Positions 37,054 to 48,110 of a DNA stretch of 64,000 nt are shown one piece after another. The notes under the pieces were generated by a model. That model was given only the letters and a program-made list of their open reading frames with translations, did no database searches and had not been told where the DNA came from. The DNA lies in assembly GCF_023159225.1 (NCBI RefSeq), contig NC_063181.1, forward strand, positions 4,237,606 to 4,301,605, given 5' to 3'. The stretch's first letter is position 1. Every line of letters begins with the position of its first letter. A program made the translations under genes and the position numbers. The DNA is from Perognathus longimembris pacificus (Eukaryota > Chordata > Mammalia > Rodentia > Heteromyidae).

Positions 37054-40000
37054 CGGGCCTGGGGCCGCGGCGACGGCGGACCCGCGCGCCCGCGGCGGGC
37101 CTCCCCCTCCCCCCACCCCACCGAAGGTGGCCGCTGTCCCGAGTGAGAGCGAGTGCCCTCGAGGCTCGTCCCCACTCTCCGGCCGCAGACGCGCCCCCCC
37201 CCCCCCGGGTCGCCCTTTCCTCAGGCTCCGAAGAGGGGTCGCTTTAGGCTGCCGGATCCGATTGTTGAGGACGCACGCCCGGGGCCCGCGGAGAAAAAGG
37301 AAAAGTTTAGAAGCGGCAAACCCAGGAAGTTAGCCGTGGTTGCGCGCGGTGGGGGTGGGGTGGGCATCGCAAGCTGATGGAATCTGGAAGGAACTTAGTT
37401 GGAGTCCCTCCATGACGAGATCGTTGACCACAACGTCCCCTCCGCTGTCTGTTTGCCTTTGACATTTACTGCCCCCGTTAATTCTTCCCGGGGAGGTGGT
37501 TTTACTTATGAATGAGACCCAGAGGTAAAGTTGCTAGCCACCAGATGGCAGTCGTGCCCCGGTAATAGAGTTGGTCGTTTACTTTGCAAGTTGTGTCGTG
37601 CGTGACCAGTAAATAAAAGTCGCGTATTTAACAGATCAGCAAGGACTTTACAGGGATTCCGCAGAATAAATGCTATCAACGTCCTTTTCTGCGAGGGACG
37701 GTCGAAGGCCTAGATTAAGCACAAAATGAAACGAATCGGGCATCATCCCAGTTTCACAGAGGCGGGAATGAAGGTCTGGAGGAAAATCATCTGCTTCTAG
37801 TCATTAAGCAAGAAAATATTATTGCGGTGCCTTTACTACGTTTTTGTAACATTTTTCTGTTGCTTCTGGGACACAGCATACCCATTGGAGTAAGCTTAGT
37901 CCTGTCATAAGGCACGGGGTGTCATGCATCCATTAGAGTGACTGAAAAATGAAGCTCTTTGCAGCCGTTTATCTCGCTATAAAGACACTGAGCACGTTGG
38001 TAAGCAAAGATACAGGAGGCAAAGACCAGGGAATGCCAGGTACAGATGCCACAGGCCTCCTGTGGAGGGCTTATATGTGACATTCATAATCCTTCAACAA
38101 GGGAGACTCAAGGAAAGCAGGTGTTCACATCTGCAGCACAGACCATATTGTTTGCATGAACAGACACAGTGAGCCACTCAACCCAGTTCTGAAAACAGTG
38201 GGAACCCTCCTGAAGCGCAAGTTCCCAGCCAAAGGCCAGCCTTGTCAGCAAGTCTTTGAAAGAGTAGCAATTGGGCTTGCTATTAGCTCATCTCTGCTTG
38301 CTATTATCACTGATTGGTGAGCCCGAAATTTGGTCACAGAATGTTCTAGGACATAAGAAAAGCAAAGGACAGGTGTGCTAGCTCTCCATTGTTGTGGCAG
38401 AATACTTAAGGGAAGTATAGTTAAGACAACTTTAAAGGAAGAAGGATTTATCTTAGCTCATGGTTTCAACCCATGATATTACAGCCAAGAGGTGTGCTGG
38501 CTCCAAATTCTTGTTCTATAAACTTTTGGATTCACTCTTTGTGATAGTTATTAAAACTTCAACAATAAGCTTGGCATCCTAATGGTCAGTTATTTCTTTA
38601 CACTTTAGATACTTTTTTTTTTTTGAGATAGTCTTTGCTGTATAGTCCAAGCTGGCCTCAAACTAGATTTTCCTTCCTCCACCTCTTGAGTGCATGAATA
38701 ACAGGTATTTACTACCATACCTGGCTTATAAAAATACTTTGATTGACTTGAAGCAGTTCTTTTAATTCAATTATATCCCTTCTCTTTTTCCTCCTTTTTC
38801 CTACCTCCTTTTCTCATTTATTCATACCTTAATTAACATGTTTATCGAGTGCTTGCTCTGAAAAAATGGGCAAAGTGTGAGTAGGGGATGACTATGACAC
38901 TTAGAAGATGGATATAAATAGCCACCGTGCAGCAGAATGTTAATGAAGAGAAACATCTAGTCTGTAGTGGAGTTTAGTTACTAGATTACAGTGTCTAGGA
39001 CATGTCAGTGAGTGGGGATGGTGCCATTCTTATCTGTAGATCATGAAGGGAGGCACAGTTGACTCCCCAAGATCATAATGACTGTTACAGAGTACAGAGG
39101 GTGAATGTAAGCTGTGAAGTTAGGAAGACCTTAGTCTCTATAAAAGGTATGGATTTGGGGATGTTAGGCAGAGTTCTTTAAGCCTGAGACTTTCTCACAG
39201 GCTAGGTAGAGATAGGAACACCTGCCTTCTTTGGGCTTCTGTGAAAGCAGATCTAATGTATGTTTAACATTTGGCGCGTAATGTGGAGCCGTGAGAGCTG
39301 TGGTGATTGCACAGGTGACGCTGCTGCTGACATCGACAAGTGCGTGTGGATGCCCGTAGTGGAATGTGGAAGGCCCAAATGATGGTGTAGTGAGCATTGT
39401 TCTTGTCACTTTAGAAGGGACATTTTCACTTAAAATTTTTTTTTTTTTTTGGCCAGTCCTGGGCCTTGGACTCAGGGCCTGAGCACTGTCCCTGGCTTCT
39501 TTTTGCTCAAGACTTAGCACCCTGGCACTTGAGCCACAGCGCCACTTCTGGCCATTTTCTGTATATGTGGTGCTGGGGAATTGAACCCAGGGCTTCATGT
39601 ATACAAGGCAAGCGCTCTTGCCACTAGGCCATATCCCCAGCCCTCACTTTAATGTTTAATGTCAATTTCTGTGTTAAGAGTACATAGTTATTGATAAAAG
39701 GATAAATGGGCCAATCTGCTAGCAATCCATTGGATATGTCATTGTTTGCAGGTATGTATGTGTCACCCAGGTTTGAAAGATAAATTCCTGATGGGGTACT
39801 TTTTCATTTATAGGTCGGAGGAAGCAGAAATGGGCTGTGGACCCAAGAAACACTGCCTGGAGTAATGATGACTCTAAGTTTGGCCAGAGAATGCTAGAGA
39901 AGATGGGCTGGTCTAAAGGAAAGGTATTTTAGAAGAAAAAAAAAATCCAAAAAACCCTCTTGTCAGTAGATTTTAGATTGAGAAAAGTTGTCTGAGAAGT

Positions 40001-43000
40001 CTGAGAGGAATTGATGTTTTGGATCATTCGATGAGTTGGAAGAAATAAATTGTAGTGGCTAGTTGGTGAGAAAATTAGAGCTGAGCATAAATGCCAGCTC
40101 TTTTAGCTCATCCTTTAAACTGTGATTAATGACTTTCTCAGACATTGTTATGGAATCACGTAAACATGGAATCACATGCAGCCATCAGTTTGGTGTTGCT
40201 GAGGGTCAGGCTTGTTCCCCTGTGTCACCAGACTGCACGTGTTTCCCCATTCATTTGCATTTCACTGGTCTCTGACCCAGTAGGGCTACAGTCCTCTCTG
40301 TTCCTCATGGCTCACTGTCTCCAGTGCTCTGTGGTCCACCTCAGTGGACCCTGTTTCATTCCCACATTGTACAGCCCCTTAGCAACAGCAGATGTCATTG
40401 ACTACTCTCTCCATGGAATTGTTGTGTCTTGACTTCTGTGACATGAACCCTTTCTCTTTGATCTCAGCATCTGCTGCTGTTTTATTTGCTGTCTCTTCCT
40501 TCTCCAGACTTTTGAGCTCTGGAGATTCTTGGGGTCCAGCCCCAGACTCTTTTCTATACTGTGCTTATTGCTGTGTGATGCTTTAGATTCTGTTAAATCT
40601 GGAAGCTTTTGCCCATTTCTACTCCAGTTCTGTCCTCTAAGCCCCAGAATTGTAAGTTCATTAGCTTTGGCTGTGAATGGAGTGAAAATCTGTTTTCATT
40701 ATAAAACTCTTGATCTCCCATGCCTTCCTTTCCAGCTTTTCCCAAGTCTTAGAAATGGTACTGTCTACCTACATATTCCAACAAGACACCTTGGACTCAT
40801 GTTAGTCTCCTCAGCCTCTCTGTTTCTGTCACCCCAGTCACTATTCCTGCCTTTCTAGACTACTGCCCTTGTCCTGCCATTATCTTTGTCTGCACCTCCC
40901 ATTCCTCCTTCCCTGCCTCCTTTTCCTCTGGCCTGTTTTGCCATACAGCAGCCAGAAAGACTTTTCAAAGCAGGTGGGAATTAGATCATGTCATTCCTTT
41001 GCTTAAGATTCCATGGTTTCCAAGATTTCTTCAGTCGCTGTAAGTCGAGTCCCTTCTTGTCCTCTTGTTCCCTCTTCTCTCCCTTTGAGGCCACCCTTTG
41101 TGCCCTCCATGTCTTCTAGTAGCCCAGGCCCTTTCCCAGGCGGGGAACTTAAAGGATTATCTGGTCCTGTTGTATCATTAAGTAAAGGATAGAGCCAGGT
41201 ACTCAGAATACTTCCACGGGCTTCTATTCTTTTGTAACACCATTGCTCCTAAGCATCAGCAAGAGGTCCATTCTCCTCAGTGTATATCTGGGCCTTTCAT
41301 TTGTTCTTGGGTTTAATAATTATCATTCATTCTGTTTCTACAGACATTCTAAGAATCTGCTGGGTTGTGTCCTCTTTGAAGGCAAGGATAGTGTCTTACT
41401 CTAGATGTTTAGTAATTAATTTAACAGTAACGGAAGGCAGAGGTATCTCTTTATTTCTGATAAACGTGCTAATTCTGCGTTTAATATCCACAGGGTTTGG
41501 GAGCCCAGGAGCAAGGAGCCACAGACCATATTAAAGTTCAAGTTAAAAATAACCATCTGGGACTTGGAGCCACCAACAATAATGAAGTGAGCAATGGTGC
41601 ACGATCTGAGTGTTCTCTTTGCATAATTGGCGTCAGTCTTGTAAATGTCAAATTTCTGATGCAGTCACATAGACGGGACAGTTGTGACCTTGGCTCCTCC
41701 CAGAAACATGTCACCTCTTGCCTGGCCTGCTGTCCTGGTGGGGTCCTTTACTTGCCTATGCCTAAGAGATCCAAACTGTTGTTGCCAAGCTTTGCAGAAA
41801 GTCTCTTTATAAACATGTTCATTTCAAGACAGCAAGGAAAGTCTTTCCCCATGTTTTCATATTAGTTTATATTATTAAAAGCCAGTGGCATTTAATTTAA
41901 AAAAAAGTATTGCAAGATAATACTTCAGGTTGGGATGAGTAGCTCATGTCTATAATCCTAGCAACTCAGACTGAGATTCCAGTCTAGGTAGAAAAGTCCA
42001 TGAGATAGATTCTGTTTCCAAAATAACTAGCACAAAGCTGGGCTGGAGGTATGGCTCCAGTGGTAGAGTGCCAGCTGAGCCTATAAGGCTGAGTGAGTAG
42101 AGGCTCTGAGTTTAACCCCCCCAAAAAACCAAGGACAATATTTCAACAAGGTAGCACTCTTTTCTCTTGTTTATTGATAACTATTTGTTTGGATTACATA
42201 AATTGTTATATAAATTTGTTAACTTATATTTAAAAATTAGTGGCCCACTACTAGCTGGAGATGTTCCTGAGTAGTTGAATGTGCCAGGGCCTGGATTTAA
42301 TCTCCAGCATTGCCTCTGTCCCCAGAAGCCATTAAAACCAGAAACCAATCAAAGAAAAAGTTAGTGCCTCTACTATAGACCTTTCTCTGTCATTGTTTCT
42401 TTTGACACAGTGTCTAAGCTGACTCTTGGTTTCTAAATTTTTTGCAGCCAATACAATTTAGTAGAAAGCTGGGAGAATTTGTCTGTGTAAACAGGGTTAT
42501 TTGATTAGTTTAGTTGATTTCGACTAAAATTTCTAACTAAAATTTTCAGTCACTAAGGTAATATATAGTTGATTTTGAATGCGGTTTTGGAGGCAGATAC
42601 GAGAGTATATGAACTTTCTTAGGAGACGTAGTATCCAGAACACCTGTTACGTGTGTCTCAGTTAAGCATTTCTAGGTCGGAGTGCTTAAGGGCAGATGCT
42701 GAGTCCTGCCCTGAAACCTGCTTCGCACTGGTAATGTTGTTAGGAGAGCTTTAACCTCTTATTAGCTAACTGCTACCCAGTGGGGACTCAGTAATCCAAG
42801 GCTCTTAGGATTCTTCTTCCTTTTCCAGAGTTAAGTAGAATTTAAGCATATAGTCAGAATTTGGCAAAGTGTTTCAATTTCAGCTGAATAAAGAGGAGAG
42901 CTGTTTCTTTCTGCTTTTTTTTGTGCTACCTAATTTCTCCTACCGAGAAAAAAGTAATTTTATTTTGCCTTATTTTCATATTTAGTGCACAAGTTACCTG

Positions 43001-46000
43001 CTAATTTTTTTCAATATAACCTGATAAATCATCCACATTTGAAGTCAATGCCTGGGCTTCCAAGAAGCTCCTTTGAAAAAAAAAGGTTTTTTTTTTGCAG
43101 TGGTGGAGACCAAACCCTTTAGGCCTATGCCAGCAAAGTACTCTATCAGTGAGCTATACCCATAAATCCCCCTTTTGTAGTTAACCTGCATAGATGACGT
43201 TTCACATTTGTACTTCTTGGCTTCGTTTAAGTTTATCAAAGAATATTTTAATGAGACATCTGAAATTTCATACTAACTGCCAGATTCCTCAGTATTGAAG
43301 TACACCTTCTCTTGATCAATGGGAAAGCTGCAGACGTGTACCTCAATCACTCTCTGGTGTTTCCAGGACAACTGGATTGCACATCAGGATGACTTTAACC
43401 AGCTTCTGGCTGAGCTGAGTACTCACCATGGTCAAGAAACAGCAGGTAGGAAACCCCCAGCATCGTGAGTCCTTGGATATACAGAGGGGAAATCCATCCA
43501 ACTCTACTATTAGAGCCAAATTTCTACTATAAGCATTATGCATCCAGAAGTCAATTGAGTGAAACAATTACAAAAATTCTGTTCTTTTTACATTTTAATG
43601 ATGCATTTATTGAATGAACCTTTAGCTATCTGCAAGTACATTTTTCCCCATTCAAGGTTTGAGAATGGCAAGATAAACTGGGTGCTAGTGGCTCGCGCCT
43701 GTAATCCTAGCTACTCAGGAGGCTGAGATCTGAGGATCGCAGTTTGAAGCCAAACTGGGCAGAGAAGTTCTGGTGAGACATCTCCAAATAACCACTCAAA
43801 AATCAGAAGTGGTGTAGTAGCTCGAAGTAGAGCGCTAGTCTTGAGCACAAAGAGGCTCAGGGACAGTGCTCAGGCTCTGAGTTCAAGCCCCACAACTGAC
43901 CCCCCCACCCCACCAAAAAAAAAAAAAAAAAGAATGACAAGATAAATTCACCCGGCCTATACCTCACATAAATAATAAAGTTATCTTTACAGGAATTCAG
44001 GAATATAGCTGAAAAGATATTTTAAAAATACAAATGAGAAATAGCAAATGGGGCTATGTAGAATAGCAGAGGCTCAGTAGAGAGAGAGGCCTTTTCTATG
44101 CTAATTCTTCCTGGTGGTTTGTTTCACCTTGTAAGTGGTTCACGTTTCTCAAGTGTAGTCGGCTTCTCCACTTTGAACCCCTGGGTATGCTGTCCTTCCT
44201 CCCCAGCCTCTCAGGTGGTTGGACCATGCCCTGCCAAGCCCAAGTCCATCACGGGCATTTTACGAACAATTCCAGTGGTCAGTGACTACGTGACGGGGCA
44301 CACTGCCCCACAAGTCATCAGGAGGCCTCTGCCACGGTCCACCCCTGTGATCCTTTGAGGCCCACTGCCATCCTCGTCTCTTGGAAACGAGTCTATTCTC
44401 CATCTCCAGGGTTGTGTCACCTCCCTATTAAAAATGGAGTTGTGCAGGCTGTACTCCTTTTGGATTGAGCTTTCTTACTAAGCAGGTAGATGCTCTGAGG
44501 TGGTTCCGGGTGTGGTGTCTCTCAGCTGCTCAGTCCTCTTTGGTGTAGAGAACTGGATAATATTCCAGTGTGAAGCTCTGCCAGAGGGGCTCAGCCACTC
44601 TCTCACCCATTGAGAGCACTTGGGATCCATCCATACTTTCCTGTTATGAGTAAGGCCAGTAATGAATGTTCATGTCTGAAGATGTTTTCATTTTCTATTC
44701 TCCAAGATTTTATAAATGTCTGCAATGTAACCTAGCATGATCCGTCATACAGTTTTAAAATCCTAGGCATTTGATAGGAGTTTAACAATATATGATGGGC
44801 TCCTGAAAATCTTAAGTCTAAAGACATTTCATTGTAACAGAATAAATGAGAGTGTACTACATAGGGTTTAATGCAATGTTTTTCCTCTCTTTTAAAAAGA
44901 CTCCTCAGAACACAAGGAAAAAAAGTCTTTTAGCCTTGAGGAAAAGTCCAAAATCTCCAAAAACCGGGTTCATTATAAGAAGTTTACGAAAGGTATGACC
45001 AAGCATTTTTTCTTGTTGCTGAGATCTGTATGTTTGCACTGGTTGGTTGAAGTCTTGCTGGCCCTTGGCTGTAGTGACTTGTGTGGAGCAGATTGGAGTC
45101 GCATGCAGCCCTGCTGCAAGTCACTTGGTGATTTCATTAAAATGCAGACGGGCTCTGATGAGGGAAAGGCACCCAGTGAGGTCTCAGACCAAACAGGTCC
45201 TGAGACATAGATGAAAATTGAAGTCAGCATGCTCTTCAGAGGAGGAAAGGACATTATGTGATTAGGTGAGAAGATAATTTATATCTAGTATTCAGATGTT
45301 TTGGTTACACCTTCCTGTTTTCCAGAGCTGAATGTTGGTATTGGATGGTGCTTGATGTGACAGTTTAGATGACCATGGTCTGTATTGAAATCTGTAACAA
45401 TTAGTCTCATTCCATGTTGATCTTAGGATGTTCCACACAGGAGTGTTTATGTAGGCATCCCCGGGTTATTGCCAAGGTAATGTCGGAAAACATGTCTAAG
45501 TGTTGGGCAGTAGATCTGTCTTTGTCACCTCCTCCAGGCTGCTTCCTTCCTTCCAAGTAAATGGAATTATTTGCAAGTGCAGCTCTGTACTTCAACCACT
45601 AGGTGGTGGCCCTGTTCTGATGAGAAGCCATAGAACTTGGCGCAGTGAGTTCTCCAGATGTTCTCCACAGTGTAGCCGCACTGCCTACTTAGGACGTTTT
45701 GTACTTAAAGTGCACTAGGCATGATGGTGAGGTGCTATGATAACCCGCCGCTGTCTGCCGGTTCTTTCCAGGAGATTGGATGCATTTTTCAGCCTCAGTA
45801 GGCATGGGAAAGGAATCTCTTTGCTTTAACTTTATTATTAGTCTTAGTCTAATGACTGTGGAAGCCTGAACCTCCCACAACCTGCCTGAATAGAGTAGAG
45901 GTGGAATTCTTGCTATTTTTAAACTGTTGATGGCATTTCTTATTTGGGGCCAAGACCCAAAAAGATAGAAATGGGTTTGGTTCAATTGCCAGGCAAAGGC

Positions 46001-48065
46001 AGAGCTGAAGGCATTCAGGAGCTGACTAACCTCAGGATTGGGCACATAGACTGGTCCTTTCCTCTACCTCCCAGAAAGTGTGTTTCACATGCATCTTTGT
46101 CATTCTCTTTTCCCATACATGGTCTGCTTTGTTGTTAGCCTGCCTGGCTTTACCAGTCTGCTGCAGCATAGAACACATGCTTGGTTGGCCCCTGGTCCTT
46201 TTGAGGAGAGGTTAATAGCAATTCCTTAATTCCCAATTTCTTTAGCAGTTCTTATGTCTTTATTAGATACTACAGGAATAATAGAGACATGGTACAAAGA
46301 TGCCGTGGCAGAGTGCACAAATGAAGTTGAAAGTGGATGGTATAGCAGCCACTATGCTTTTGCTCTGCTAGCAAAGGCTTCTAATTGTCCTTTAGTACCT
46401 GACTGTATGCTTGATTTCATCTGAAGCACTTGCAGAAGCTAGGATAAACCTCACTAATCTGCTTTAATCTACTGGCTGCTGGCAGGATCTGCTTTCTATT
46501 TCTAGTTAAGCCACTCCCTTTCTGGGTGACCCTGTCAAATTGTTTGGTGTGTTGTGCTTTCATTTTCTCTCTTACAATGGGGGTTACATATTGAAGGGCG
46601 GTGTTTTACTGTATGTCGATGGTAAGCCCTGTGTTCCCTTTAGGAAGCCTCTCTTAGGTCCAAATGGGCCTGACATCTGGCCATTGCTCTCCCAGACAAG
46701 TCCCCGAACCATTTCCCTTCTTTCAGGCTCAATTTCCTTTTTTGTAAGTCACCATGAATCTCTAAAGGAGGTTCTGTTTTACAGTTTGTGTGAGATGATC
46801 CTTTTTGTGCAACTTAAACTTTTTCAGCATTGTGCACAATAGGGCTTTTTTTTTTTTTTGGCCAGTCCTGGGCCTTGGACTCAGGGCCCGAGCACTGCCC
46901 CTGGCCTCTTCTTGCTCAAGGCTAGCACTCTGCTACTTGAGCCACAGCGCCACTTCTGGCCGTTTTCCAAATATGTGGTGCTGGGGAATCGAACCGAGAG
47001 CTTCGTGTGTAGGAGGCAAGCACTCTTGCCACTAGGCCATACTCCCAGCCCCACAATAGGGCTTTTAATGCTCCTGATGAAGGCTACAGATTTAGAGCAT
47101 GATTCACGTTGTAACTCCATCTGTGGTCCAATGAAGACAGAAGTGCATGAACAAAGTGTTACCTTACCCTATCAGGGTAAGGTAAAACTTACATCTAATT
47201 ACTGTAAAACTTACTAACATCTAATTATGGACCATATCATTTTAGTAATCATAATTTATAATTTTGATTTGAAGTAGTTAATTAAAAGTTATTCATATTT
47301 GTTTAAAACAACTCTAATGTAAGGCCACATTTGCAGAGAGGAAAGTGTTTGTGAAGGCATTTTTTTAAAAAGTCTATATGGTGCGAGGTTGTCAGGAAAG
47401 CACTGCTCTCCCCTCTGAGTACAGTCACTGGATGGTAGGTTACATATGCTGTGCTAGTCTACTGCATTTCATTGTGGTAATTTACACGAACTTGTGACAG
47501 CCAGTGATATTTTATATGCAACTTAAATAAGGACACCATCTACCAACATGTTCCAGGTGATTGACAGCTAGCATGCCTGGCTCCTCTTACAGTTGGCTGG
47601 TAGTGAAGAGCCTTATTCTACAACTCTTCTAATTCTTTAGACATTCAAACATCAAGTAGTACCATTTTAGGATTTTTAAAAATACCAGTATTGCTGGTGC
47701 CAGTGACTCACACCTGCAATCCCAGCTACTCAGCAGGCTGAGATGTGAGGATCTTGATTCCGAGGCAACCCAGGTAGGAAAGTCCAGGAGACTCTTATGA
47801 TCCAGTCAGCTACCAAAAAGCCAGAAGTGGATCTGTGGCTCAAGTGGTAGAGCATTAAACTTGAGCAAAAAAGCTCAGGGACTATGCCCAGGCCCTTAGT
47901 TCAAGCCCCAGGACTTGCACCAAAACCAAAATAACAGAGTATTTTCCTGTTAGCAATTGGAATGTCAGTTAGATTCTCTTCAAACATTCTGGGTTTCTAA
48001 TGTTCCCTTATAGTGAAGTTACCATCATCTTCTGCCCTGGGTTTCTATTCATCCCGTGTGTTACA

Positions 48066-48110
<45 letters not shown>

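Larger units (their letters stand above)
36560..37300 (+). promoter_or_regulatory. PINX1: PINX1 CpG-island promoter
   Basis: This is the most CpG-dense stretch of the window and it surrounds the first coding exon, as expected for a TATA-less housekeeping promoter. Visible elements upstream of the ATG are a CCAAT box (36680-36684), several GC-box-like CCGCCC/CCCGCCC runs (about 36705-36750), a palindromic E-box CCACGTGG (36758-36765) and a CRE-like TGACGT (36788-36793). A CACGTG E-box fits MYC-type control of nucleolar genes, but that is inference. Long open frames on the opposite strand here result from the GC-rich composition. Confidence 0.85.
36922..39813 (+). other. PINX1: PINX1 intron 1
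   Basis: This 2892-base intron contains the G-rich hexamer array, the candidate CTCF motif, two MIR fragments, a MaLR fragment, a B1 monomer and one antisense IDL-Geo copy. Donor gtgagt, acceptor tatag. Confidence 0.9.
41587..43366 (+). other. PINX1: PINX1 intron 3
   Basis: A 1780-base intron with an old dimeric SINE (41927) and two worn ID-like fragments (42251, 43085); the rest is unique AT-rich DNA. Confidence 0.9.
43446..44899 (+). other. PINX1: PINX1 intron 4
   Basis: A 1454-base intron with the B1-like/Geo chimera at 43678 and an old L1-like fragment. The 86-codon open frame at 44098-44358 has no family match and no splice context. Confidence 0.9.

Noticed and set aside
36414..37175. 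253-codon antisense open frame across the PINX1 promoter
   Set aside because: It lies in the CpG island, is Arg/Pro/Gly-rich like any frame in such DNA, matches no family and overlaps the promoter and exon 1. Composition artefact.
36687..37247. 186-codon plus-strand frame spanning PINX1 exon 1
   Set aside because: It reads through the exon 1 splice donor in a different frame from MSMLAER and owes its length to GC richness; the conserved PINX1 frame and donor explain this region.
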